Shown in pieces: positions 34,486 through 42,491 of a stretch of DNA of 44,796 bases. The notes under the pieces are model-generated. The model was not told the DNA's origin and searched no databases. It saw only the letters and a program-made list of their open reading frames with translations. The position numbers were made by a program, and so were the translations under genes. Source of the DNA: Nitrococcus mobilis. GTDB lineage: Bacteria; Pseudomonadota; Gammaproteobacteria; Nitrococcales; Nitrococcaceae. Position 1 is the first letter of the stretch, and every line of letters begins with the position of its first letter. The stretch spans positions 1-44,796 of the forward strand of contig JAGFJL010000142.1 of assembly GCA_024102725.1 (NCBI GenBank). The letters are read 5' to 3'.

Positions 34486-35559
34486 ATGAGCGTGTTCAAT
34501 AACGTCCATTTGCGCGACCACAAAGCCGTCGTCTACGGCTTCGATCCCGATGCAGGCTTACGGGCGATAATCGCGCTGCACAACACCAGCCGCGGCCCGG
34601 CGCTCGGCGGTTGTCGCATGTGGGCGTACGAAAACGAGGAGCAAGCCCTCGCCGACGTGCTCCGCCTCTCCCGCAGCATGACCTACAAATCGGCCATGGC
34701 TGGGCTGCGGTTCGGCGGCGGCAAGGCCGTGATCATCGGCGATCCGCGGCGTGACAAAACAGAAGCTCTGCTGCGTGCCATGGGTCGCTTTATCGACAGT
34801 CTGGGCGGGCGCTACATCACGGCCGAAGACGCCGGCATGGGGGTCGAAGATCTCAAAATCATGGCCAAGGAAACGAACCATGTGGCCGGAATTGCCGACC
34901 GGCAGGATATAGACGGCAAATGGCGCAGCGGCGATCCGTCGCCGGCCACGGCCTATGGCGTGTTGATAGGCATTCAGGCCAGCGTGCGGGAGCGCCTGGG
35001 CCGCAGCGATCTCGAAGATACGCGCATCGCGATCCAAGGTCTCGGGCATGTAGGCTGGTGTTTGGCGCATTATTTGCAGCGTGCCGGTGCCCGGCTATGG
35101 GTCACGGACATCCGGCCCGAAGCATGCGAGCGCGCGGCCGCCGAGCTCGACGCCACAGTAGTCGAGCCTAACGCCATCTACGCTCAACCGGTGGATGTAT
35201 TCACCCCCTGCGCGCTCGGCGCCGTGCTCAACGATCAGAGCATTCCCCAGTTACAGGCACGGGTCGTGGCGGGCTCGGCCAATAATCAGCTGGCAGAAGA
35301 GCGTCACGGCGAAATGCTGCGGCGGCGGGAAATCTTGTATGCGCCCGATTACGTAATCAACGCTGGGGGCGTCATCGACATAGCCCATGGATTCGACGGC
35401 TACGATCCCCGGCAGGCTCGGCTCCATATCGAGCGCATCGCCGAGACATTGGCCGAAATTTATCGCCGTGCCCGACGCAGCGCCAACCCGACCAATCGGG
35501 TGGCGGATCTCATCGCCGAAGAACGGTTTCAGCTGCGCCGCCCGGTCGCGGCCGCCTGA
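34486..35559 (+). CDS. Leucine (branched-chain amino acid) dehydrogenase
   Basis: A 357-residue Glu/Leu/Phe/Val dehydrogenase of the leucine dehydrogenase type. Lys68 (MTYKSAMAGL) and Lys80 (RFGGGKAVI) sit at the positions of the catalytic lysines in Bacillus leucine dehydrogenase. GLGHVG is the NAD-binding glycine motif, and ACT-like regulatory parts are absent. It catalyses reversible oxidative deamination of leucine, valine or isoleucine to 2-oxo acids, in the cytoplasm. GGAGGAAG lies 8 bases before ATG 34486. Next to threonine dehydratase and a peptidase, it points to amino-acid catabolism. Confidence 0.92.
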   Translation: MSVFNNVHLRDHKAVVYGFDPDAGLRAIIALHNTSRGPALGGCRMWAYENEEQALADVLRLSRSMTYKSAMAGLRFGGGKAVIIGDPRRDKTEALLRAMGRFIDSLGGRYITAEDAGMGVEDLKIMAKETNHVAGIADRQDIDGKWRSGDPSPATAYGVLIGIQASVRERLGRSDLEDTRIAIQGLGHVGWCLAHYLQRAGARLWVTDIRPEACERAAAELDATVVEPNAIYAQPVDVFTPCALGAVLNDQSIPQLQARVVAGSANNQLAEERHGEMLRRREILYAPDYVINAGGVIDIAHGFDGYDPRQARLHIERIAETLAEIYRRARRSANPTNRVADLIAEERFQLRRPVAAA

Positions 35560-35636
35560 CGCCGGCCGCCGAAGGTGTCGGCACGGCGATTCAATTCGGC
35601 TTAGGAATCGGCCGGCAAATTGTTAGAGGGCCGAAC

Positions 35637-36956
35637 ATGACCGCGGACACGCCGTTTCATAAACGATCGACCTCCTCCGAGCGTCCGCCACGCACAGCGA
35701 GAGGGTCGTGCGGCGTGACCATCAGCATCGACGACATTCGGCACGCGGCGCTGGCGATCGAGCCGAGCATCGTGCGCACGCCCTGTGCACACTCACGTAC
35801 GCTATCCGCTATCAGCGGCGCTCAGCTTTACCTGAAATTCGAGAATCACCAGTTTACCGCCGCTTTCAAGGAGCGTGGCGCCCTCAACAAGCTGCTCAGC
35901 CTCACGCCGGAGGAGCGCCGGCGCGGGGTGATCTCCATGTCGGCCGGCAATCATGCGCAAGCGATCGCCTATCATGCCCAGCGCCTGGGCATCGAGGCGA
36001 CGATTGTCATGCCGATCCACACGCCGAACATGAAAATCTGCAACACACGAGCTTTCGGCGCGGCGGTGCGCCTGGAAGGCGAGGGCATAGCCGAGGCGGG
36101 AGAGGTCGCCGTTCGGCTGGCCAAGGACAACGGCTACGTTTTCATTCATCCTTACGACGACGCCGCCGTCATCGCAGGCCAAGGGACCATAGCCCTGGAA
36201 ATGCTCGATGACTATCCGGATCTCGAAGTCCTGGTCGTACCCATCGGTGGTGGCGGATTGATCGCAGGCAGTGCCATTGCCGCCAAGGCCCTTAATCCAT
36301 CCATCGAGGTGGTCGGCGTACAATGCCGCCGCTTCCCTTCGATGCAGAGCGCCCTGCTCGGCGAACCCACCTCGTTTGAGCTGGCGAGCATCGCCGAAGG
36401 CATTGCCGTCAAGCAGCCGGGACACATCACCTTGCCGCTGGTCCGACAACACGTCAGCCGGATCGTCCTCGTCGATGAACCAGAGATCGAGGAAGCCATC
36501 CTGATGCTGCTCGAGATCGAGAAAACCGTTGCAGAAGGAGCCGGCGCAGTCGGCCTGGCCGCGATACTAACCGAACCCGAGCGGTACCGCGCCCGCAAGG
36601 TCGGGCTGATCATCAGCGGTGGCAATATCGATCTGCTGCCCTTGTCCTCGGTTATCCAGCGCGGCCTGGTGCGCTCGGGCCGGATCGTGCGCCTACGGGT
36701 CGGCGTCCCCGATGTTCCCGGGGCGCTTGCGGATCTGACCCGGCTGCTCGCTGCGCACAGCACCAATATCATTCAAATCGCCCACCAACGGGCTTTTACC
36801 GACCTATCACTGCGCGCGGTGGAGGTGGAGGTCACCATCGAGACCCGCGGAAGGGGGCACACACACGAGGTGCTCGCGGCGCTGCGCGCGGAGGGCTACG
36901 ATCCTCTGCTGCCCAATGCCGAGCCGCATCCCGACGAGCGGCGCACCAACCGATAG
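35637..36956 (+). CDS. ilvA: Threonine ammonia-lyase (dehydratase) with ACT domain
   Basis: A 439-residue fold-type II PLP enzyme. The PLP lysine is Lys78 in TAAFKERGALNKL. SAGNHAQA is the phosphate/substrate loop, and VPIGGGGLIAGSAIA is the glycine-rich PLP-phosphate binder. From about residue 350 an ACT domain follows (VRLRVGVPDVPGALADLTRL, ending near 430). It deaminates threonine (and serine) to 2-oxobutyrate (pyruvate) and ammonia. The catabolic form is likely, given the neighbouring leucine dehydrogenase. ATG 35637 has AGAGGG upstream; an in-frame GTG at 35716 is possible. The M14 peptidase gene follows after 15 bases. Confidence 0.9.
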   Translation: MTADTPFHKRSTSSERPPRTARGSCGVTISIDDIRHAALAIEPSIVRTPCAHSRTLSAISGAQLYLKFENHQFTAAFKERGALNKLLSLTPEERRRGVISMSAGNHAQAIAYHAQRLGIEATIVMPIHTPNMKICNTRAFGAAVRLEGEGIAEAGEVAVRLAKDNGYVFIHPYDDAAVIAGQGTIALEMLDDYPDLEVLVVPIGGGGLIAGSAIAAKALNPSIEVVGVQCRRFPSMQSALLGEPTSFELASIAEGIAVKQPGHITLPLVRQHVSRIVLVDEPEIEEAILMLLEIEKTVAEGAGAVGLAAILTEPERYRARKVGLIISGGNIDLLPLSSVIQRGLVRSGRIVRLRVGVPDVPGALADLTRLLAAHSTNIIQIAHQRAFTDLSLRAVEVEVTIETRGRGHTHEVLAALRAEGYDPLLPNAEPHPDERRTNR

Positions 36957-36971
36957 ATCCAACGCGGCGTT

Positions 36972-38714
36972 ATGGCGCAAAACAAACGGCTGTCCAATCT
37001 GGAGGCACTATCCGAGGGATTCCGGCACCGTTATCTCGACTACGCGGCACTCTCGCGGCAGCTACAGAGCTGGGCCCGCTGCTACCCTGACCTCGCGCAT
37101 CTCGCTAGTTTGGGGCAAACACCGGAGGGCCGAGAACTCTGGCTGCTCACGGTGGGGCCGGAAGCGGCGCACCGACGCCCGGCGGTCTGGGTCGACGGCA
37201 ACCTCCATGCCATAGAACTCGCCGGCTCCAGCGTGGCGCTGGCTATTGCCGAGGACGTGCTGCGGCTGCATCTGGCCGCCGACGCGGCGCTACACGGTCT
37301 GCCAGAAGCCGTCCGCCAAAGCATTTCGAGCGTACCGTTTTATATCATGCCGCGGATCTCGCCGGACGGCGCCGAAGCGGTGCTGACCGGCGGACACTAC
37401 GTGCGCTCCGTGCCGCGCCGCGATCCGCAACGCCGCGCCGCCCACTGGCGAGCCGCGGACGTGGATGGCGACGGCTTGGCGCTGCTCATGCGCCAGGAGG
37501 ATCCTGCGGGGGACTTTGTCGAAGCCACAGCCGTGCCCGGGATGATGCTGCCCCGCGAGCTCGACGATCAAGGACCCTTCTATCGGATCTACCCGGAGGG
37601 GTTCATCGAAGGCTTCGATGGGCGGCAGATCCCCATTCCCGCTTTGCTAGCGGATTACGCACCGGATCTCAACCGTAACTTCCCCCATGCCTGGGCTCCG
37701 GAGCATCAGCAGAGCGGCGCCGGCCGCTATCCGACCAGCGAACCTGAATCCCGGGCGATCGTCGAGTTCGCCGTACAACACCCGAACCTGTTCGCCTGGT
37801 TGAACCTACACACCTTCGGTGGGGTTTTCATCAGGCCGCTGGGTGAAGCCGCTGATGCCGAAATGGATCGCTCCGATCTATCCCTATACGCTCAGGTGGC
37901 GGCCTGGGCCGAGCAGCTGACGGGCTATCCCACCGTCAGCGGCTACGAGGAGTTCACTTATGAACCGGGCAAGCCGTTACATGGCGATCTTACGGACTTT
38001 GCCTACCATCACCGCAGCTGCCTGGCGCTGGTCTGTGAGCTGTGGGATCTTTTCGCTCGCCTCGGCATCGAGCGCAAGGTTCCATTCGTCGATCATTACA
38101 CCCACTTGACCCGAGCGCAGCTGATCAATTTGGCCCATTGGGATGCCCGCCACAATGCATCGCGCATGCTGCGGCCCTGGCGAAAAGTCCACCATCCACA
38201 GCTCGGCACCGTGGAAGTCGGCGGTTTCGATCCGCGCGTCGGCCTCGCCAATCCCCCCTACGAGAGGCTCGCCGAGCTGTGCGCCGCGCAAAGCGCTTTG
38301 TGGCTGCGCGTCGCCGCACTGGCGCCACGGCTGAGCATCGAGCGTCTGGAAGCCATACCACTGGGCGAGAACACGTACCGATTGCAGCTAACCGTTGCCA
38401 ATCACGGCTATCTGCCCACCTACATCCTCGCTTCGGCACGCCACCTGCCTTGGAATGAGCCGCCGTATGCCGAGCTTGCCACCAGCAACGGCTGCGCGCT
38501 GGCCGACCACCACGAGCGACGCCAGCAGGTGGGCCATCTCGGCGGTTGGGGGCGGGGGCTTTTCGGCGCCGCCACCGTGGTACCCTACCCTCACAGCCAA
38601 GGCGATGCGCCACGACGCAGCCTGAGTTGGACACTGCAGGGTCAAGGCCACGCCACGGTGCAGGTCGGATCTTGCCGCGCGGGTTGGCTGACCGCGTCGG
38701 TGCAAGTCGGTTAG
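36972..38714 (+). CDS. M14 family zinc carboxypeptidase
   Basis: A 580-residue protein. The zinc-binding HxxE is His79/Glu82 in VDGNLHAIELAGSS. A later His in WLNLHTFGG is the third metal ligand, and the CELWDL segment carries the likely catalytic Glu. The first half is a carboxypeptidase A-like domain with several insertions; the C-terminal ~120 residues (about 460-580) are a probable beta-rich extension. It removes C-terminal residues from peptides. No signal peptide is seen, so it is probably cytoplasmic. It lies directly after threonine dehydratase, forming a peptide-to-amino-acid catabolic unit. Confidence 0.87.
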   Translation: MAQNKRLSNLEALSEGFRHRYLDYAALSRQLQSWARCYPDLAHLASLGQTPEGRELWLLTVGPEAAHRRPAVWVDGNLHAIELAGSSVALAIAEDVLRLHLAADAALHGLPEAVRQSISSVPFYIMPRISPDGAEAVLTGGHYVRSVPRRDPQRRAAHWRAADVDGDGLALLMRQEDPAGDFVEATAVPGMMLPRELDDQGPFYRIYPEGFIEGFDGRQIPIPALLADYAPDLNRNFPHAWAPEHQQSGAGRYPTSEPESRAIVEFAVQHPNLFAWLNLHTFGGVFIRPLGEAADAEMDRSDLSLYAQVAAWAEQLTGYPTVSGYEEFTYEPGKPLHGDLTDFAYHHRSCLALVCELWDLFARLGIERKVPFVDHYTHLTRAQLINLAHWDARHNASRMLRPWRKVHHPQLGTVEVGGFDPRVGLANPPYERLAELCAAQSALWLRVAALAPRLSIERLEAIPLGENTYRLQLTVANHGYLPTYILASARHLPWNEPPYAELATSNGCALADHHERRQQVGHLGGWGRGLFGAATVVPYPHSQGDAPRRSLSWTLQGQGHATVQVGSCRAGWLTASVQVG

Positions 38715-38770
38715 CGCAGCTCATGCGGCGAGTTCGGCAATGGCCGTGGGTAGGAGAAGGAGCTCATCCA

Positions 38771-39445
38771 TTGGAGCCATTGAGCGCGCTCGTATCGACC
38801 ATTGCCCTGACCCTCGGTGTCGGCTGGGCCAGTGGCATCAATCTATATGCCACCATCCTGACCTTGGGATTTCTTCACAATGCCGGCTACATGAGCCTGC
38901 CAACGGGCCTCGCGATCTGCGCCGACCCCCTGGTCATGGCCGCTGCCGGAGCCATGTATTGCATCGAGTTCTTTGCCGATAAGATCCCGGGGGTCGATAG
39001 CGGCTGGGATACACTACACACCTTCATTCGCATCCCGGCCGGCGCCGCACTCGCAGCCGGTGCCGCGGGTGAGGTGGCACCGGCCGTTCAGGTGGCCGCC
39101 GGCCTGGTGGGAGGCACTCTGGCCGCCGGCAGCCATACACTCAAAGCCGGTGGGCGTGTGTTGATCAACACTTCGCCGGAGCCGTTTACCAACTGGACCG
39201 CCTCCGTACTGGAGGACGTCGCGGTCATTGCGGGGCTGTGGGTGGCGTTGCAACATCCATGGTTTTTTCTGGTCGCTTTGGCGGCCTTCCTGCTGCTCAT
39301 GGCCTGGCTGTTACCCAGAATCTGGCGCGGCATATGCGGACTCTTGCACACCCTCGCCGGGCTTTTCCGGCGCGTCCAGCATCGGGAGGCGAACGACGCC
39401 ACACCGAGCCTGCCGCCACCAAGGCGCAAGCGCCTACCACCCTAA
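38771..39445 (+). CDS. DUF4126 family membrane protein
   Basis: About 224 residues. ALVSTIALTLGVGWASGINL and YATILTLGFLHNAGYMSLP, then ADKIPGVDSGWDTLHTFIR and AVIAGLWVALQHPWFFLVAL, are typical of the DUF4126 family of polytopic membrane proteins. The start chosen is a TTG at 38771 with GAAGGAG 8 bases upstream; an ATG at 38723 would add 16 residues. The C-terminus is basic and proline-rich (LPPPRRKRLPP). Function unknown. It is followed by the Nudix gene after 12 bases. Confidence 0.8.
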   Translation: MEPLSALVSTIALTLGVGWASGINLYATILTLGFLHNAGYMSLPTGLAICADPLVMAAAGAMYCIEFFADKIPGVDSGWDTLHTFIRIPAGAALAAGAAGEVAPAVQVAAGLVGGTLAAGSHTLKAGGRVLINTSPEPFTNWTASVLEDVAVIAGLWVALQHPWFFLVALAAFLLLMAWLLPRIWRGICGLLHTLAGLFRRVQHREANDATPSLPPPRRKRLPP

Positions 39446-39457
39446 CGGAACGGCCTC

Positions 39458-39958
39458 ATGACGATCGAACGCTTTCAATGCGGCGTCGCCGCAGTGATCC
39501 GCTCAGCCGTGGATGGGAGCTATTTATTGTTGCGCCGCGCGGATAACAAAGATTACGCGGCCGGCGCATGGGAGTGTGTCACCGGACGGCTCGAGCAGGG
39601 CGAGGGTTTCGAACAGGCCCTGCACCGCGAGGTGGCCGAGGAGATCGGCACATCAGTGCGGCTGCAATGCCTACTCGGCACGACGCACTTCCATCGCGGC
39701 GCACCAGAGCCCGGCAATGAAACGGTGGGCGTGGTCTACGGTTGCGTTCTGGACAATCCCGATGCCGTCGTGCGCAGCAGCGAGCACAAAGAGCACCGTT
39801 GGGTCACCGCTCCGGAGGCTTTGGCACTGTTGACGGCCAACGACCCGAGTACCGCCTGGATGCGCGTTATCATTGCACGCTCCGAGGTACTCTGGTGTCA
39901 TCTGCCCCAACCCTGGGTGGCATTCGCCGAACGACTTGGGCTGGAAACGGATGCTTGA
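39458..39958 (+). CDS. Nudix hydrolase
   Basis: A 166-residue protein. The Nudix box GRLEQGEGFEQALHREVAEE (residues 43-62), followed by IG, is intact, with Gly43, Glu49, Arg57-Glu58 and Glu61-Glu62. It probably cleaves a nucleotide-sugar or other nucleoside diphosphate derivative. It is the last gene of the plus-strand run beginning with leucine dehydrogenase. The product is close in size to small dNTP- or NDP-sugar-hydrolysing Nudix proteins. The substrate cannot be predicted. Confidence 0.87.
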   Translation: MTIERFQCGVAAVIRSAVDGSYLLLRRADNKDYAAGAWECVTGRLEQGEGFEQALHREVAEEIGTSVRLQCLLGTTHFHRGAPEPGNETVGVVYGCVLDNPDAVVRSSEHKEHRWVTAPEALALLTANDPSTAWMRVIIARSEVLWCHLPQPWVAFAERLGLETDA

Positions 39959-40216
39959 TATGGATCCCACACCCGCATTGATACGGGCGTTGTTCCGCTA
40001 TCGCCAAGGCTCGTCTCATTCTTGCCGGATCGGCCATCAAACAACGGCGTTGCGTTTTTTGGAACTCAGGCGCCAAAATGCTCGCTGGCAAAGCGACTCC
40101 TTCACCACATCCCGCTCCGGTAACCAGCGCCCAACGGCATTGTCCATGTGCCACTCGCCTCATCCCGGGGAGCACCGCCGCAAAAACCTTTGACTTCAAG
40201 CCTTGATGGCGCGATC
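39959..40216. other. Gene-free region upstream of iron permease
   Basis: About 258 bases with no convincing gene. The 3' end becomes strongly A/T-rich and contains the candidate Fur box described separately. Confidence 0.4.
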
Positions 40217-40241
40217 ATTAATGATAATTATTCGTTATAAT
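40217..40241 (+). promoter_or_regulatory. Fur-box-like site and -10 element upstream of iron permease
   Basis: ATTAATGATAATTATTCGT (40217-40235) agrees at about 13 of 19 positions with the Fur consensus GATAATGATAATCATTATC, and the core ATGATAATTATT is nearly perfect. A TATAAT -10 box follows at 40236-40241, 27 bases before the start codon. The site overlaps the promoter, as expected for repression by Fur under iron-replete conditions. Confidence 0.75.
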
Positions 40242-40267
40242 ACTTAGTTAAGCTTAGTTGGGTTGCT

Positions 40268-42175
40268 ATGGCGAATTCACTGCTGCGTGCGTTGAGCGTC
40301 TTTTTTTTGCTCTCCTTGCTGAGTCTGAGCGCCCAGGCCAATCAAGCTTCCCTGGTGCAATTGGTCGAATACATCGGCGCCGATTACGTCAACGCCGTGG
40401 CCGATGGCGAGGTCGTCAGTTCGGCGGAATACGCGGAGATGCAAGAGTTTGCCGGCTTGCTGGCAAAAGGGGTGGCGGCCTTGCCCTCGGCCGATGGCAA
40501 AGCGGAGCTGCTCGATCAGGCCGAGGCTCTGCAACGGGCGGTGGCCAATAAGGCCGGCGAGCCGCGCGTCAAGGAGCTGGCGCGCAACATTCGCACCACG
40601 TTGGTGAACGTCTACGGCGTGCCGATATTGCCTAAACACGCACCGGATTTGGCGCGCGCCGCCACGCTCTACCAGAGCCAATGCGCCGCCTGCCACGGCG
40701 CGGAAGGTCGCGGCGATGGCCCGGCGGGCGTAGGGCTCGACCCGGCACCGACGGATTTCCATTCACTGGAGCGCTATGACAGCCGCTCGCTGCTGGGTCT
40801 GTACACCACCATCACCCAAGGCGTGAACGGTACCGACATGGCCGCCTATGGCGACACCCTGAGTCAGGCCGATCGTTGGGCGCTGGCATTTTACGTAGGT
40901 GGCAAAGCCGTTACCGACGAAGTGGCCCAAGAGGGTAAAACGGCCTTTAACACCCTCCCCGGCCTGAAGGCTCAGCTTCCCCTGAACGCTGTAGTGGCCA
41001 AAGCCCCAGCCGATGTGCTCAAGGAACAAGGCCCGAAAGCCTATGCGGCGCTGGGGTATCTGCGCACCGAACCCGATGCCGTGTTCAACAAAAACCGCTT
41101 CATCGAGCTGAGCGCCCACAAACTCACGCAAGCGGAGCAAGCTTACCAGGCCGGGGATTTGACAACGGCCAGAGCGGCGGCCCTAGCCGCCTATTTGGAC
41201 GGCTTCGAGATGATCGAGCGGCAGCTGGCCGCCGTGGACGAGAACCTGATGCGCGATGCGGAGCACCGCTTCATGGCCGTACGCGAAGCCATCGAGCATG
41301 ACCGGGGCCAGGCCGAGGTAGACGATGCGGTTGCCGCCGCTCGAGCCCAGCTGAATCGCGCCAGCGCCGCCCTCGATACGGATGGTTTGGGACCCGTGGC
41401 GGCCTTCTCGGCCAGCTTCTTTATTCTGTTCCGCGAAGGCCTGGAAGCGCTGCTGATCGTCACCGTCCTGCTCGCCTTCACCCGCAAAGCCAATGCCGCA
41501 ACGGCCACCCGCCAAATTCATCTTGGCTGGCTCACGGCGCTGGCCGCTGGGATGGCTACTTGGTATGCGGCCTCCAATCTGATCAGCTTCAGCGGCGCCA
41601 CCCGCGAGCTCACCGAAGGAGTGGCAGGCCTTCTGGCGGCTCTGATCCTGTTCTACGTGGGTTTCTGGATGCACAACCACAGCCAGAGCCAGAAGTGGCT
41701 GGGTTACATAAAAAACAAAGTTCATAATGCCTTAGACGGCGGAACCGTCTGGACACTTGCCTTCGTAGCCTTTATCTCCGTCTACCGGGAAATTTTTGAA
41801 ACCATCCTGTTCTATGAGGCCTTGTGGGCTCAGGTAACCGAAGCCACCTACCTGCTCTACGGTATTGCAGCCGCCGTGATCGCCTTAGCCATTGTCTCTA
41901 CGCTGATCTTCCGCATCGGCATGAAGTTGCCGTTGAGTCTGTTCTTCCGGGCCACCAGCGTCGTACTGCTGGTGCTGTCGGTGATTCTGCTCGGCAAGGG
42001 CATCGCCGCCCTGCAGGAAGCCGGCACCATCGGTGCCTTCTACTTAGGTGTGCCGACAATCGACTGGCTGGGCATTTACCCGACCATGCAAGGCATAGCG
42101 GCTCAACTACTGACCGTGGCACTGGCATTTTTCCTGTGGTGGAAGGGGAACCGGAAAATACCGGCTGCTTCTTAA
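40268..42175 (+). CDS. FTR1 iron permease fused to cytochrome c domain
   Basis: A 635-residue protein. There is a signal-like N-terminus (to about residue 24), an alpha-helical segment, then a class I cytochrome c domain with CAACH (139-143) and a candidate axial Met191 (GTDMAAYG). After a helical linker, an FTR1/EfeU-type permease begins near 375 with the REGLE (389-393) and REIFE (507-511) iron-binding motifs and about seven helices. The cytochrome c domain may oxidise or pass electrons for ferrous iron uptake in the periplasm. The fusion is known in proteobacteria. The Fur box supports iron control. Confidence 0.93.
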   Translation: MANSLLRALSVFFLLSLLSLSAQANQASLVQLVEYIGADYVNAVADGEVVSSAEYAEMQEFAGLLAKGVAALPSADGKAELLDQAEALQRAVANKAGEPRVKELARNIRTTLVNVYGVPILPKHAPDLARAATLYQSQCAACHGAEGRGDGPAGVGLDPAPTDFHSLERYDSRSLLGLYTTITQGVNGTDMAAYGDTLSQADRWALAFYVGGKAVTDEVAQEGKTAFNTLPGLKAQLPLNAVVAKAPADVLKEQGPKAYAALGYLRTEPDAVFNKNRFIELSAHKLTQAEQAYQAGDLTTARAAALAAYLDGFEMIERQLAAVDENLMRDAEHRFMAVREAIEHDRGQAEVDDAVAAARAQLNRASAALDTDGLGPVAAFSASFFILFREGLEALLIVTVLLAFTRKANAATATRQIHLGWLTALAAGMATWYAASNLISFSGATRELTEGVAGLLAALILFYVGFWMHNHSQSQKWLGYIKNKVHNALDGGTVWTLAFVAFISVYREIFETILFYEALWAQVTEATYLLYGIAAAVIALAIVSTLIFRIGMKLPLSLFFRATSVVLLVLSVILLGKGIAALQEAGTIGAFYLGVPTIDWLGIYPTMQGIAAQLLTVALAFFLWWKGNRKIPAAS

Positions 42176-42197
42176 GGCAGCATCTGATTTAGTCGTC

Positions 42198-42217
42198 ACG
42201 CCGGCAAAGGCCGGCGT
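42198..42217. repeat. REP-like palindrome ACGCCGGC/GCCGGCGT
   Basis: An 8-bp perfect stem around the 4-base loop AAAG. It lies between convergent genes and resembles the GC-rich repetitive extragenic palindromes that RAYT transposases act on. A transposase remnant is at 7581. Confidence 0.6.
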
Positions 42218-42242
42218 TCAGGCGCTTGATTTTACCGGATTA

Positions 42243-42264
42243 CGCAAACCCTCCCTGGTTTGCG
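42243..42264. repeat. 8-bp inverted repeat CGCAAACC/GGTTTGCG
   Basis: A perfect stem around CTCCCT, directly after the first palindrome. No T-run follows, so it is a structured repeat rather than a clear terminator. Confidence 0.5.
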
Positions 42265-42327
42265 GCCGCCGGAATGAGGAGAAGGTAATTGGTCGGAGTT
42301 TCCTTAAAAGCGGCTTCTCTGAAAATT

Positions 42328-42394
42328 TCCGTTCATGCCGAACCCTCCGCCTGTGCTCAGGAGAACTTTACCGAAGCATGAACGGAGTTTTTAT
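42328..42394. terminator. Inverted repeat with T-run between convergent permease genes
   Basis: TCCGTTCATGC (42328-42338) and GCATGAACGGA (42376-42386) are exact inverse complements separated by 37 bases, followed by GTTTTTAT. It can terminate the plus-strand iron permease transcript, and may serve both directions. Its sequence (GTTCATGC ... GAAGCATGAAC) resembles palindromic repeats widely dispersed in proteobacterial genomes. Confidence 0.55.
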
Positions 42395-42491
42395 ACGGCA
42401 ATTTCGATACCTTAAAGAACGCCCTTCGACAGGGTTCTCCCGAGGACGAACAGATCAATTAAATCAGATCTCTTAGCCACAGGCCCTCGAC

